Assembly (NCBI GenBank): GCA_009760855.2
Contig: WPIO01000001.1
Location: 4,300,001 to 4,364,000, forward strand
Length of the DNA stretch: 64,000 nt
Origin: Cristatella mucedo
Taxonomy: Eukaryota > Bryozoa > Phylactolaemata > Cristatellidae
Direction of reading: 5' to 3'
The notes beneath the pieces are model-generated. The model was given only the letters and a program-made list of their open reading frames with translations. It ran no database searches and had not been told where the DNA came from. The translations under genes and the position numbers were made by a program. Positions 36,441 to 50,400 of this stretch are shown one piece after another. Numbering within the stretch: the stretch's first letter is position 1; every line of letters begins with the position of its first letter.

Positions 36441-38620
36441 ATGTACAGGGTCGTGGAGATTCCTTTCTATTTGCAAAACAACTTTAAAGATGAGCCGCGT
36501 TAAGCGCAGGCTTGAACGTCATTTTACAAAATTGGGGTCTGATGCAAATCTAGTCAATTTCAAAGGTTTTCTTCGAGTTTACAGCAGGAAGCTTAAAAAA
36601 GCCAGAGCTTCTTTTTTTCACTCGAAGACTGAATTCCTGCTAGTCGGACCCAAAGCAGATTTATAAGAAAGTACACAAGTTATTGGCCAATACTGAGAGG
36701 TCTGACTCCCCAGATATTAATAGCTAAGCCGAAAAGCTTTCAGCCTTCTTTACCGACAACATTATGCACATTCTTGTCTCCATGAAGCCCCCTCCGACAA
36801 AAGCAATCGTTGAATCACAACATCCAACCACCCTTAAAGGTTTTCCATTATTTCAGCAAGTGATGCGGCTACCTTAATAAGGTATAGTAAAAAGAGTTCG
36901 TCTTCTGAAGACCATATACCGCCATCTCTGTGGTCTTCACTGGCAGGTCAGCATAGTCAGGCCATAACCAAGATTTTTAATGCTTCTTTAGTAAAAGAGG
37001 TCATATCAAACTCCTTCAAATCGGCAATCGTTAGACCAATACTTAAAAAGCCTGAATTCGATACCGAGGTCCTGGCAAACTGTCGCCAAGTTTCCCCTCG
37101 TCATTATTTGTCAAATAATCTTGAAACAATTGTAGCTAACCAGCCGCTTGCACTTATAGAAAATAATAAAACGTCAGAAACGTTTCAATCGGTGTTCAGA
37201 AGGCAGCACTCAAATTAAACTGCTCTCCTCCGTGTTAACGGTAACATTCCAAATGACAACAATGATGAGAATGTCACTGCGACAGCTCTGCTCGATCTAT
37301 CGGCTGCCTTCGACACCATTGGTCACGATGTTCTACTTGAACGATTAAGAACAGAGATCGGTCTGGCAGACAAGGCACTGGCGTGTTTTAAATCATAAGA
37401 GTCTGATCGTGTTCAATCCGTGTCGTGTGGGAGTCAAGTCTCACACACGAGACAGGTTGCCTGTGGAGTCTTTCAAGAGTCCGTCATCGGTCCGTTGCTG
37501 TTCTCCGTTGATACCCAACCTCGGAGAAAAGCAATTAAGGCCCATGGAATAGGATATCACTTTTATTCTGACGATACTAAGCTGTATTTGTCATTCAAAC
37601 CGGCGGTATTTGCTGCAGCAATTGATAAACTGAATGCTGTCTTGCCGACAATCGATCCTGGATGTCGGAAGACTTCTTGAAACTAAATGACGATAAAACC
37701 AAACTGCTGCTCATACGACACCTTATGCACGTTTCAGGATTAGAAGGCATTGCTCTTCCAATAGGTGATGCTGTTGTGGGACCATCACTACGTGCTCGAA
37801 ATTTAGGTGTCGTTTTCGACAGCTGCCTAAATTTTAAAAGCTTCATTCTGAAGACTGCTTCTACAGCTAGCCATCACGTCCGATCCCTATCTAAGATTAA
37901 GAGCTATCTTCCACATGGCATGCAAAAAATTTAACTAGCCCCTTAGTTCTGTCTTGGCTTGATTATTGCAATTTCCTTTCGGCTTGGCTACTAAAAAAAG
38001 CGACGAGGCCACTGCAGCTGGCAATGAATATGGCTGCTAGGCTAGTTTTCAAGTCCCTGAGGTTTGACCTCGTGTCTTCTCTGCCAAAAAAACTAGGATG
38101 GCTGCCGGTTGATCAATTGATACAGAGCCAAGTTCTTATACTGACCCACAAGGCCCGCCACGGCTTGGCTCCTAAATACCTAGCTGAACTGCTGCACCAG
38201 TTTCAGAATTCTCGTGTCCAAAGGTCATGTAAAGACAATAAATAAGCTGTTCCATTTCTTCGCTAAAAGACCGTTGGCGACAAAAGCTTTACCTCTGCAG
38301 GTCCTAGATTGTGGAACTCACTTCCACATTTCTTGCACAACTATAACTACTCTCCTGCTACCGATTATGGCTCATCCTCTTCAGCCACCCTGAACTGCTG
38401 CTTCCAGGCCACTTACTACCTCAATTACTCTCCTGATTCTTCTATGCGTCTCACTTTCTCTTTGTTGAGTGAGATGAAGTCTGTTGGCTACTGAATGCGT
38501 ACCGAAAGCCGCTAAGGCTGTGAGTGTGCTATACAAAACTCTCCTGCCTAACACCCACATAGTCTTTGTGGCTTTGTGGAGTTACTGACGGAGGTACATT
38601 GCATTATTTTTCTGTCACCT
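36440..38620 (+). mobile_element. LINE family 2 copy, linker to 3' tail
   Basis: It starts in the same linker as the 32.7-34.7 kb copy (AFTER GTCGTGGAGATTCC), includes RT with AALLDLSAAFDTIGHDVLLE-type sequence (37290-37350), and has YHFYSDDTKLYLSFKPAVFA, where Ser replaces Ala of YADD. The frame continues with [40 protein letters not shown] and LTHKARHGLAPKYLAELLHQ. It ends with TACAAAACTCTCCTGCCTAA and a terminal ACATTGCATTA. Stops and frameshifts are present. Confidence 0.92.
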
Positions 38621-39234
38621 TATCAACCACAGTTTTTATTAATTGTTACAAATTGATCAGCCACCTTGATTTTTTCAAGCATTTGCATAGAATACCTAGA
38701 AAGAGATTAATTTCACAAAGTGTGCTATAAAAAAGTCTGACGGTCATTTTTTCCAGAATTAGGTGCACATATTGCTCGTTGTACCTTCGTTCGGCATTTA
38801 ACAGCAGGCTAACCCTACGCCTTCTCGTTGACTTGAAGGCGCCGCTGTGCAAAGTGTTGTAGCCCTTGAGGCATGCCTGAAACAAGATTAGCGATTTATG
38901 GGGCTTGATTTTTCTTAGTAATATTAAGCAGCCTTAGGGACCGTTCATGAGCACGATATCACGCTTGCTTCCTGGCCGAAGGTATCCTGTTTGGCTGAGA
39001 GCAGGTCAAGGCCCGTTAAGTCGATCCGCAAGCCCACTCAAGGTCACCTTTACCAAATTTACATAAGCTTTGATTGAATCATAGTTGTTTTTTCTTAGTG
39101 CGATATACCGCTAAGAAGTAAACATTTAAAGTAGTCAGTTTTAATCAGGAGCACAGCGCCAAGCAGTAGCTCTGGAGAAGGTGTGTCTGTGTCTCAGAGC
39201 GGTCGGCCAGATATGCCGTGCCTACAATACTGGG
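38621..39234. other. No gene recognised
   Basis: A gap between two family 2 LINE tails, with no supported feature. Confidence 0.45.
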
Positions 39235-39400
39235 TGCAATGTAATGTATCTCCGCCTGTTACTCCACAAAGTCATGAAGATCATGTGGGTGTTACGCAGG
39301 AGAGTTTTGTATAGTAGTATTATTTATATAGAGTATTTGTATACTCACAGCCTAAGCTGCTTTCGGTACGCATTCGGTGGCCAACAGAGCCTCGGGGCGA
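39235..39400 (-). mobile_element. LINE family 2, isolated 3' tail
   Basis: The minus strand carries GCGTACCGAAAGCAGCTTAG and, after a roughly 40-bp AT-rich insertion, CTCTCCTGCGTAACACCCAC and AGTAACAGGCGGAGATACAT. It is the same tail as at 38.5 kb, interrupted by the insertion. Confidence 0.8.
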
Positions 39401-40329
39401 GGCCACTGCCGATTAATAACAGCAGCAGGCAAAATGGGTCGCCTGAATAGCCGCCGCACGAGGTTCGGGCAACACCCAAAGGCTTTATCTGCTACCACAC
39501 GTTGCAGTATGGAGCTGGCATCGCAACAGCAGTCCCCTCTCCATTACGAAACGACATGCCCTTTCCTTAGTTGACCACATTGTACTTTCTACAACGTAAC
39601 TGAAACAAGTCTGATTTTGATATATGAGGGAACCAGTGCAAATTCAGTCAATGAAATTAAAGCACGGAGTTCAGGCTCATTGTATCACTATTGCTTTAGA
39701 TCCTCTCGCCTGCCTGTGTAGGAAGATGCTAACAAGTAGCTCAAAAGTCAGCAACGAAGCTATCGAACATGAACTTTGAAACTTCGACATTACACCACTT
39801 CTATCTAACCCACAGTGGTACCAACCAAACAGTTGGTCAAATTTATGATTCTTTGAATCACATTCAGATCTTGTTATTCTCTAAATTCAGCGAAAGCCAA
39901 GCCATCTGTAATGTTTCGTTCACTGTAGGCGCTTCCATTGCATGAATCACCTCCTTAGATTTCGATCAATTGGCTCTTAAGTCAGCAATTATCTCGCGAC
40001 TGAAGTCATCACATTCTCTGGCATACAGACATTTAAAGAAAAATTCAAAACTCATCATTATGGTGCCCTAATATTCGCTTTGTTCGCGTGAATCCTGTAA
40101 TTACTTATTTGCACAGGAGAATAGTCCACGATTGTCAATAGTTCTGAGCAAGCGTGAGCTAGCATTCCTTTTTAGTCGATGCAATGGATTTAGAATGATA
40201 TTAAGCTCGCTCGGGACGACAAATGCTCTTTTATTATTATAAAAAAGTTAAATGCTTCAGATTGATTGAATTATTTAAAAGTTAATCAATTCAATCGGCA
40301 GATCAGCATAGAGGTGTTTCTTGAAGTAA
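39401..40329. other. No gene recognised
   Basis: Short frames only. A small inverted repeat (GATTGAATT and AATTCAATC) lies at 40261-40294. Confidence 0.45.
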
Positions 40330-41030
40330 TAGGTACAAGATCAAGCTCATCATTTCACTGCTCGCTGGCCAACCGGCATGTGCGATCAGGCGATTGCAGC
40401 TGGTGCAAAACTCCGCAGCTAGGCTTGTCTGTCGTGAGCGTCGCAGTTGCTACATTACTCCACTTCTCGCCGACCTGCACTGGCTACCAGTCAAGCAACG
40501 GATTGATTTCAAGGTTTTGTCACCCAATTTTAGGTCACTTCATTCTTTGGCTCCAGGCTATCTCTCAGGTTGACTCCCACATCAGACCAAGCATCGTACT
40601 ACCCACTTATTCGGAATCCAACAGTCTAAAAATACCTCGTACAAACCTCAAATCCTTTGGAGACCGAGCATTTAGTTCGTATGCTCCCAAAGCCTGGAAC
40701 TTTCTCCCGACCTGCGTCAGAACATCCTCTGACCTGACCACATTTAAAAAGAATTTAAAAACACCTATTTAGAACAGCATTTAGTGGGTACCTGTGATTC
40801 GTCCTTGACGTGCTTATTCGTGCTGACACTGTGCATGCTGCCACTAACCACATTTGCATGCTGACCCTGTGCATGTCACCCCTAACCATTTTATTCATGT
40901 TATTTGTTTATCAAGCGTGGTATTACTCACCATTCAATTGCATTTGCCTTTGCAGCAAATGTAAAGCGCCTAGAGAGAGATTAGGTTCTCTGAGGGTGCT
41001 TTATCGGGTGCATTATTATTATTTATTAAT
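40330..41030 (+). mobile_element. LINE family 1, C-terminus and 3' end
   Basis: An open stretch (to 40772) reads [59 protein letters not shown]. This is the conserved end of L2-type ORF2 (APK-WN-LP----S----FK--LKT). The 3' UTR ends AAAGCGCCTAGAGAGAGATT, GGTTCTCTGAGGGTGCTTTA and a TTATTATT run. Confidence 0.88.
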
Positions 41031-41934
41031 TTCCAACCTTTAATACCATGATTGAATGCACAACAGGTGCAGGGCTTCACTCTAATATATCCATTAACTC
41101 TAAGCAGTCACGAATTACACCTTTCCCTTATAAAAAAAATATAGCTTGTCTATCATACTTTAAATAATTTGCATGGCCTGAATGAAATCCTGCCGACAGA
41201 ATTATTGGCCGTGTTCATGGTTATTAAATGCCTATTTGCTCAATGCTACTAAATGCTACTGACACTCCTAATGCCCCTTCTCTCAGTGCCCTTTTAGTTA
41301 ACCCATTGGCTATAATCGATGCACCGATTCACTGTAGCTTTCGGCTTTAGACGCAAAGTTATTTTGAATGTCTCCAATAAACAGTGCGATCTTAGCAATG
41401 AAATGGAAGATGAAGGCATTTCAGGTCTGCCGTACCCAACGAGAATGGTATTGATTCAACAGTCTTCAGGCCGTAGGGAAGCTAATTATCGACTGATCGA
41501 ATGATCGTAATTAAAGTCACAACTTAGTAGGCTGGAGCTTGAATACTGCGATCGACTTCAGTTTAGATCGGAACGTCACCTTTCCTTTTACATGTTTGTT
41601 TGGACATCGAGCAAGTCGTAGATAGTTCAGGCAGCTTGCATGCAGTCGTAGTGAAGATCGTGCAACCTTGTTAAAAATGGGCCAAGCTGTCTCCCGAGAC
41701 AGGTAATACAAGCTTAGGTATCTTGACGGTTGTAGTTAACAGCCAGCCAGGTGGATCGCTGGCCTACACAAAACCTACCAAGAAACGTGTCGCTGCATCG
41801 ATTACTCGTGCGCGTGTCAATAGTATTATTCAGAGGCTCAGTGTAACTGAATGATGTCATGATAAACGACCGAGGCTTCAAGAGGCTAATTTAACACGTA
41901 AGCCGATCTTGATGCTTACGGTCGTTCAATTTCA
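41031..41934. other. No gene recognised
   Basis: AT-rich, with no supported feature. Confidence 0.45.
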
Positions 41935-42105
41935 TGGTTAGGGCCGTGGTAACCCAGGTCAGATGCTCGCTCTTCATGACCGAGGTCGTGAGTTCGAATC
42001 CTGCAGTTTGACGATCCTTTATTGCTAGCTACAACCAGCAGTGACAGCCGTTAAGGCTCTTCTGCCGATACAAGCAAGGCTATTAAATCGGCTAAATATT
42101 TGTTG
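41935..42105 (+). repeat. SINE family A
   Basis: It reads TTAGGGCCGTGGTAACCCAG, GGTCGTGAGTTCGAATCCTG (intact B box), CGATCCTTTATTGCTAGCTA, AGCCGTTAAGGCTCTTCTGC and GGCTATTAAATCGGCTAAAT. Confidence 0.8.
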
Positions 42106-43920
42106 TTGTTGCATCTCCGATAGTAAACCCTGCCGGCTACCTAATACCCCAGTAATTATTTTTGCTTTGACGATCTGAAGTAATAGCATTCAGTGTGCTC
42201 TAGCACCACCTGCCTCGGCACCATTGGCTTCGGCTTACAACCGTCTAGCTGTCCATCGCACTAAATAGATATTTTTTTTTGGTTTCCGGGTCTTCATTTC
42301 GTCTGCAGCGAAAGCATGAAATACCATCATTGTTTGAGCCACCATGTGCAATGAGCTGGCACCGTTTATGTCTCAGCTAAAGATGCATCTGCTCAGCTGA
42401 GGTTTCCTGTTGCTGGAGCGAACTTATCTTAGGCGTTCCTGAGTGCTTTAGGTGTTTAGCTATCTGCACACGATCTTGTGCATATTACTAGCCAGAAGTC
42501 AACAAACCGATGGCCCTGAGCCTCTCGTGGGCCTTTCCTAAGAGTGAACCGACCCAAAGGGCTCGTGAACGCTTCTGAGAGGTCTCTTGAAGTCGTAAGG
42601 GTCATTTCCTTAGTTGCTAAAAGGCTGCAGCCAGCCAGGTTCCTTCCCTTTGCCACGCCGAAGAGCCTTCGACAACTTCAGCAGCAGCACACAAAGTCAT
42701 TGCATTATCCAACACATTCAGCCTTTCTTCATCTTATGTGGGGTGTCTATCATCGCTGACTAGTATATATAATTTATTTAGTAATTAGCAGTCTTTTGCT
42801 CAGGTAACCAGTGTCTCGTCAGCTTTTTTGTCACCTTATGCATGCCGAAACGCCCTGCCATCACCTCTCTGCTAGATCGACATAGGACTACGTCTAATTT
42901 CTGCCACTTGCATAAATTTCTAGTTAGGCATATGCATGCTGGCGAACCGCTTGAGGTTGGCTCAACCGGGGTGGTGACCCCCTGACCATGTCAACTTTTG
43001 AAGGCATCAAATGGCAAAACCTGTAAGTTAGCTGTCAAAGGTTTGTCTTTACCTGTGCCTGCAGTTAAGCAAATGTTCACCGGAGCATTCGTGAGCAGCT
43101 AAGGGCTCTCCTTGGAGAAAGCGACTCAGGTAAAGCAATTATTCCGTGAGTGTACACTTTGGACAAAACCGCGAGTCTGGCATAACTTCAAGTCGATTGC
43201 TGCTCAATGTTTGGCTGCTTCCGAGGTCGTTAGCTACAGCATTTGTTTCAGCGGATCAAACTATTGGTTAGGAACTTCGGTCACTTACAAATTACAAAAA
43301 TGCTGTCTGCCTTACATCATCGACAGATCTGTTTAGCTCTCCTGAAGTGTTTGATTGCTATCAGTATCTCTCACCTGTTCGACAGCTACATTAATCCCCT
43401 CAGAACAATTGCAGATGTGAAAAATTTGCAGAGTAATTTCTGCTCTTGAGAGTGTCACGGAAGCTTTAATTGCTGCCATTGCAAATGCTAAAGAAAAAAG
43501 TTCGGTCAGAACAACCTACATCGGCATACAGATATCTCTGACTTCTTCTAGGCAGCTCGATGCAGAACCAAATTCCATTTTATAGGTACAAACAACAGTT
43601 CGCTCAAGACTTTTTTGCGTTAAGACTCGGCACTCTACAGAGGTCTGCTGGGGTGCAGTCTGCATTCTTTATCCCATCATTGATTCTGTGGTTTGCACTA
43701 CCAGATATGTCTAGGTGTTTGCTAGGAGTCTTCAGCTGCTTTTGCATCATGAAATAGGACTGTCATGATTGAGTGCCGGCAAACAACAATCCAACCTATT
43801 TAGACAAGATGGATTTTTAATGCAGAGTGCATAGACGCCTGAAGTAGCTGACTAATATTTAGGTTGCTTAATGAACTTTGATGAGGAAGCAACAACTTAA
43901 TTTAAGCTAAGAAGTAAACC
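42106..43920. other. Downstream flank of the SLC12A9-like gene
   Basis: Nothing recognised beyond short incidental frames (42544-42759, 43112-43449). I see no neighbouring host gene up to the LINE fragment at 41 kb. Confidence 0.45.
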
Positions 43921-43942
43921 TTGCAGAAGTAAAGGCCTCATT

Positions 43943-43948
43943 TTTATT
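43943..43948 (-). promoter_or_regulatory. Polyadenylation signal AATAAA
   Basis: AATAAA on the minus strand (TTTATT on plus), about 300 nt after the TGA of the SLC12A9-like gene. It is the first canonical signal I see there. It implies a short 3' UTR between about 43920 and 44244. Confidence 0.55.
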
Positions 43949-44244
43949 GATTGGTATACTTTGAGTTGAAGAAGCACAAAAGGTTAAAATTGATACCAGT
44001 CACGTTTCATGAACGATAGCCCACAGCTTTGTGTAAATACTAATACTAATGTCGTTTTAAAGTATTCGCCAATCAGCTTTTCAAATGCACTTGGGCCTGG
44101 CACACCCATGGCTACTCACACTGAAAAGGTCACACAGCATGTTTAGATGAGGGCCAACAGCATTCTTAACATGCAAGTCGTGGAAATGACAGCCATTGGC
44201 AAAGTGATCACTGCTACATGCTGGCTACATTGACTTAATGCTGC

Positions 44245-44492
44245 TCACAATGTTGTTGATATGACTGGGCTCAGCCCGTGCACCAGAACGGTAGGAGGCA
44301 GGTTGTCAGTAAGTAAGCTGAGCTGATGCAAGTAGGTGCTGGACAACGAAGCTTCCGTGCTGCTCCAATCAGCTCCATGGCTGCTGCTGCCAGTACCAGC
44401 GACTACTGTGGTGCTCTCTTTAGGTGGTAGTGGAAGACAGAGGAAAGCCACTGACGTTCTATCACTCTGTCGTAGAATGAGCTCGTTCATTC
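44245..44492 (-). CDS. SLC12A9: SLC12A9-like terminal exon
   Basis: The acceptor tctcttccttctgccag|GA has a strong pyrimidine tract. The exon ends at TGA (44247-44245). It encodes [20 protein letters not shown], a Ser/Thr-rich linker, and the C-terminus [15 protein letters not shown]. In vertebrates this last exon ends TLLVHGVTPVTCTDL, so the C-terminal end is well supported. Confidence 0.92.
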
Positions 44493-47400
44493 CTGGCAGA
44501 AGGAAGAGATTCTATCAGCATGCCAGCGACATTAACCAAACAGTATATAAGTACAGTAACAGGATGCTAGCGATATTAAACCTCAGATTAAACCACAGCG
44601 ACAGAGCGAAGAAGACAAATTCGATTCGGCAACAGGTAAAACTCGATTATCAATAACAAGTATCAATCGACTGAACGTCAATGACTGCTCCAGCTGATAA
44701 CAAACTAAGCGCTTGACAATCTGTCAACATATGCTGACAGCTTTATCACCCCCATATAAGCAATTCGGTTTTCAAATTTGTGAGTGGTGCCACAGCTGTT
44801 GTTTTCTAAGAAGCAGCTAAAGCCGCTGGTTTGCTACCTCATTATAATTAGAAAGATTAATGATGCTGAGCCATTGACGGTATGTCGAAACAGTTTCTGA
44901 ATGCTAAGCATATTGAATCGTGCCTAGTTGGGCTGGACCGAAGTATCAGACTCACCTTTGAGATAGGCATCAGGAAGTTTTCGGATTTCCTGATCCTCAC
45001 CGGGTATCCACGTTTTCAGGTTAGATGGATAATGCATTTTGACAACTTGGCTGCAATCGACCGTCTCAATCTTGGCGCTGATCCGGAATTGGTGCAGGAT
45101 TGTCTTCAATTTGCTGCTTCGCTTTGCAACATCGGTCGACAAATCTGTTAGTACATACATACCCTCAAGCTAGCTACTTGGACAATGACATTCACCTGCA
45201 TAATTTATTTGATGAGTTCAAGACCAGGCACGAAATTGAGACACAGCACCATCTGCATCTCATTCAAAAGTGAAAATGCAGTCGCTTAAAATTTAATCTC
45301 CTGTAAGTGCCATGTGCAATGGAATTCTAACACTCATGGTCATTACTTAATTACCCCACGCCTGGAACTCACTCACGACAGACGTCACGGCATCCCCTGA
45401 CTTGATGACATTAACAGAAAAGAAAAAATTGAGCTTTTCCCGACAGCATTTGCTGGGTCAGTGTAAATTTTCCTCTGTGTGCTTATGAGTGCTGGCGCTG
45501 TGCATGTCATCACTAACCAGATCGACATGCTTTTGTTAGAGTGTAAGTAAAGAGCATACATAGAGAGAGGTTTAGTTCTCTGAGGGTGCTATACGAATGC
45601 CTTATTATTACTATTCATGTTATTCTTTAAAAAAATTTAAAATTCATCCATGCCTCAGAGATGTTAGGCTTATTTCCCTATTGACTGTAGCCATACTAAT
45701 CAAGCTTGCAAAAGCTTGCCTTGTACATACCTTAAAATATCCTACTTTACCTTCTGAACTCTTGCATTGCATTTCCTACTTGATGCTTTTCCCATGCTAC
45801 CAGTACGGCATTTGTATACTTCAGGCCACCTCATGCTTCAGTGCTCACAAAAGCATTTATTTTGGATGCCCATCATGGCTCAGGTGCTCACATACAGTGG
45901 CTATCTAGACGTTTCCCTATAATTTCTTGAGATGAGCAGATAAGGATTATGCAAGTCCTGCTGCAAGTTATGCTGAATCTATTGGCATCATTTGATAATA
46001 TTAATCACCAAGACCGTCTTGACTACCGACACTGTAGTGCACCAGTGTAGTTTCTATCTCAAGGGGGCACATCAGAGCAAATCTGTTAACAGTATTCCAG
46101 TAAGCCATTGAATGTATAGGGGGATCCTACCATCTGTTCTAGTTCCATTTCTTTTCACAACTTACAGTTACAAATGACGATGTACTTGCTGGCCAAAATT
46201 TTGGCTTTCATTTGTATGCAGATGACACAAAGCTGTTCCTCGGCCTTGATCCTTTCCAGCCCTTATGTATATCGAACTCTCAAATTCCTTGCAGAATGCA
46301 TAGCTAATATTAGTACTTGGGTGGCAGACTTTCTCAAATTGAATGATGATAGAACCAAGCCATTGGTTCTGGGTTTTGTTAGGTCCCTTCATTCTCTTGC
46401 TACGGCCTACCTACAGGAAACACTTCCTTGGTATCGCCTGGCCTTCGGAATTAATTATTTTAGCTAAGACTCTCACTAAAATCAAATCCTTGGGAAACTT
46501 GGGAGACTACGCCTTCACACTGTATGCTCCTATAGCCGGAAAGCAGTCCAGGCTGATGTCATGACATGCCGACTTGAAGACATATTGGAAAAATGAAGCT
46601 AAACATCCAACAGTTCCTCGCAGCAGTTGCTCAGTCCGAATAGATTGTCGTTTGCATGCTAATTCGTACTGAAAATGTGTATGCTATTCACTAACCTACT
46701 GACATGCTTCCTTTCCAGCAAATGTGAAGTGCCTAAAACTAGATTTAATTCTCTTAGGGTGGTATACATATGGTTTATTATTATTACCCGCACGTCGCAA
46801 TGTCAGCAGAACCCTTACTGACAAGTGGACCCCTAGTAAAAGCATATTCAGAAAACAGACTAAAGCTGAACTCGGTTATTTGGAGATGTGACTATGCATT
46901 ATTATATGTGGAAAGGCAAATACAAATGGCTACAAACACGACTGCAACAAAAACACTAAATCCTTGCACTGCTTTCATATGAAATGCCTAAAAGTCAAAG
47001 GCTAACATATAAAAGGTAAACAAGAGTGAGGTCATGGGCACAACTGATCATGCTATGTAAGGTTAGACAAAAACCGGTTAAATAGTACAGCACTAATGTT
47101 ACGTGATCAGCCTTGCTCCTTAATCGCAATCGTTACCTGCCAAGCCTGGAAAAGCACCTAACTTTAGAGATGAACCAGCCAAAGATGGATACTGTAATAG
47201 TAGGCCAGCCGGTCACATGACAGCACATCAGTACAGTCCAGCTTGCCAGAACAATAGAAGTAGTACCTAGTAAACCCTATTGACAAACCGAGAGCAACCA
47301 GGTAGTAGCAACCGCTGTAGCAGCAAAGAGATGCAAGTAAGGTACCTGTAAGACACAAAAAGACTCGTAGCTTTGTATGCTTCTGCCATTTCGGGACCAT

Positions 47401-50400
47401 GCTGAGGACGCAAGCCAGTTGTAGCAGATAAAGGGCACAGTTGTCGATGAACATTGCCGAACCCGGCTGAAACATATTGACAGGCCAAAGGTCGACATAT
47501 GTGGTCTCTTCTCGAGTAATGATATCTCGGTTGAATTTGTGAAAGTGTCGAAACAAGCATATGTTCTTCTGGAGCTTTCGGACAATATCGCTAATCATGA
47601 GCACATATTCATCCTCACTGACGTGATGAGCAGAGTCCTCTGGGCGCACATCGACGAAGGCATTGGCCGGTAGAGAATCCGTGGTGCCATAGTTACCGAA
47701 ACCTCTCCTATAAAAAAGTTGGTCAATATCTGGATGAGGCATGAGCTTATGAACAGAGCATAACAACGAAAAACGATACGACTGAACAAGGAACAGCATG
47801 ATTTTTGGCAATGCATTGCTGCATCACTGATAGCTGGTTTCATGACTCCACAGTTGAGTGTTATAGTTTGCCCTAAGGTGTTCCAAATGAGCAAAACAGA
47901 ATGAATAAACCAAAGAATACATAAGAGGTCACAATCAAACTCAAACGACCAATACAAGCCAACTGACAGAAGAAACAGGTATTGATGATATAGTTTTTCT
48001 TGATTTGGAAAACCACAAATGAACAAATGCCCGGCTCTAAAAAGTTCTCAAAATGAACTCACTTGAAGTCAAATGAAAGACAGCTCACCTTGGCAGAAAG
48101 ATAACCAAAAGACCTCAGGACCAATACCATGATCATGGGGCAGCAAGCTTTAAGCCCTTAGACCTGGACTTGTAAAGTACTTTAAGGCTATAATGACTAC
48201 ACAAGAACTCTCACCAAAATTTAATGCATGCAAATATCGCAAGTGCATGAACACAAAGAGTTTTGTAAAGCACCAACACGAACCTATGAGAGTCCAACAA
48301 CTGGAAGACCATTAGGGACTGCTGACTATTATTGAGAAAGGCAACAGTAATAACTAGTTCTAAATGAATAACAAGATCCACTTTTTCGGTTTAGGTTTCG
48401 TGTAATCCTGTAAACTTGTCGTTTTTGTTCTTGTGTTTCAGGCTTATCTGTGCATGATCCAGTGCATGTTACTAGCCACAGTTCCTACCAAGCAGGTCCC
48501 CAGTACCTTCTTACGTGCTTTTGCACACTGGTCCAAGCATGATATCCGTGTGCTTTTGCATGCATTTCTAAACATGTCACTAACACTTGGCTATAATAAT
48601 AATAATTAAATATTAATAATTCACTTGATAAAGCGCCCTCAGAGAACTTAATCTCTCTCTAGGCGCTTTACATTTGCAGCTAAGTGAAATGCAATTGAAT
48701 GGTAAGTAAAATCATGCTTGAAAAACAAACAAAATGAATAATATGGTTAGGGGTGACATGCACAGGGTCAGCATGCAAATGTGGTTAGTGGCAGCATGCA
48801 CAGTGTCAGCACGCATAAGCACATCAAGGACGAATCACAGGGACCCGCTAAATGCTGTCCTAAATAGGTGTGTTTTTAGGTTCCTTTTAAATGTGGTCAG
48901 GTCGGGGGATGTTCTGACGCAGGTCGGGAGGGAGTTCCAGGCTGTGGGAGCATACGAACTAAATGCACGGTCTCCAAAGGATTTAAGGCTATCGCTTCTC
49001 TTGCAGGAGTCGTAAAGCACCCATACATGAAGCTTGTTCTCTGACGGGTTTAGAAACAACTTATATTAATGAAAAAATAATTATTATAGCAGCACTAGTT
49101 TATCACTCATACATAAATGTAGGATTGAAATGCCAGAAAACCAAGTCGTTTGCCTGACAACCCACCGCGGCTATTGTTTCAAATGCATCGGGAGGGGTCT
49201 CATAACTGATTAGGTTAAGGTGCCATAAGGCTTGTACACACACTTAGCTATGCTTCCCACTTTCTCTTTGTTGTGTGAGATTAAGTCTGTAGGCTACCGA
49301 ATGCGTACTGAAAGCCGCTTAGAGTGTGTGTGTGTGCTGACAAAACTACAAAAACTCTCAACAAAACTCTCCTGTGTAACACACACATAGTCTTTGTGGC
49401 TTTGGAGTTACAGATAGAGATATATCACATTACATTATACACCATGCAGCACGTTTTAATCGAAACAATTGCTAAACGATGGAGAACCTTTGGATACGGT
49501 GAGAACCAAGCACACGGCTGGTTAGGGGGCTGCCAAGGGATAGAACTTACCATCTCTTCTTGCTGGTGTTCCCATACATGGCTAATGTGTCGACTGGTGG
49601 GTGTTGGTCGTAAAAGCCCAAGCAGATTGTATTTGGTTTCATACCACCAAGACCGGAAAGCCGAACGAGCTGATACATACCCTCGCGTACCGATGGGGCA
49701 ATGGTTACCTCCACGAAAGCCTTTACCTGGATAAGAAACAGTAGAATCCAAACTACCTTCTACATCTGGAATAACTATGAGGCATTTCATGGTCAAAAGA
49801 AGGCGATACGAAGCTGACATGCCATGGGCTGGGCAGGTCTCAGCAGCAGAGTAAAAGAGCTGGCCAGCATCTTCGTAGTAGAGCTGCACCTTGACATAGT
49901 CGACGAATGACAGCCACTGATTTGCTTCAATGGCGGCAGGGTCGCGCTCGAAGCTGTCGAGCGCACCCACGTGTACGTGGCCCAGCACATAAAGACCGCT
50001 CTTTTTGAGGTCGTTGACAAAGTCGATGAGAGCATAGCTGGCACGTGGATTGGCAACCAGCAGAAGCATGTGCGGTCTCCAGAACTTGACATGCTCCTTA
50101 CGACTATCCAGCATCAGCAGGTACTTGCGCACCTGGTGGAAGATCAGCGCCTGGCTGATAGAGCCTAATAAAAGAGCGAACGAGTAGGGGGCGCTCAGGA
50201 GTGAATGATGAGCCGCAATGAACAGGCAAATGTGTTTCGAATGCGGCAGCACACACACACATTGATGAGCAGAAGAAGCCAGCTAGTGCTGGAGCAAGTA
50301 AGCTAGGGAGGCATATATGCAGAACAGCAGGAGCTTGGCCTGCCAAGACTAGTCATTCGACCAATAACGATCCACCGTCACGACAACTACTCTCTTACTG

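Noticed and set aside
49425-50258. A single 277-codon exon
   Set aside because: Homology switches frame after 49890, where a donor and a new acceptor occur. The tail after the switch matches nothing, while the alternative frame matches SLC12A9.
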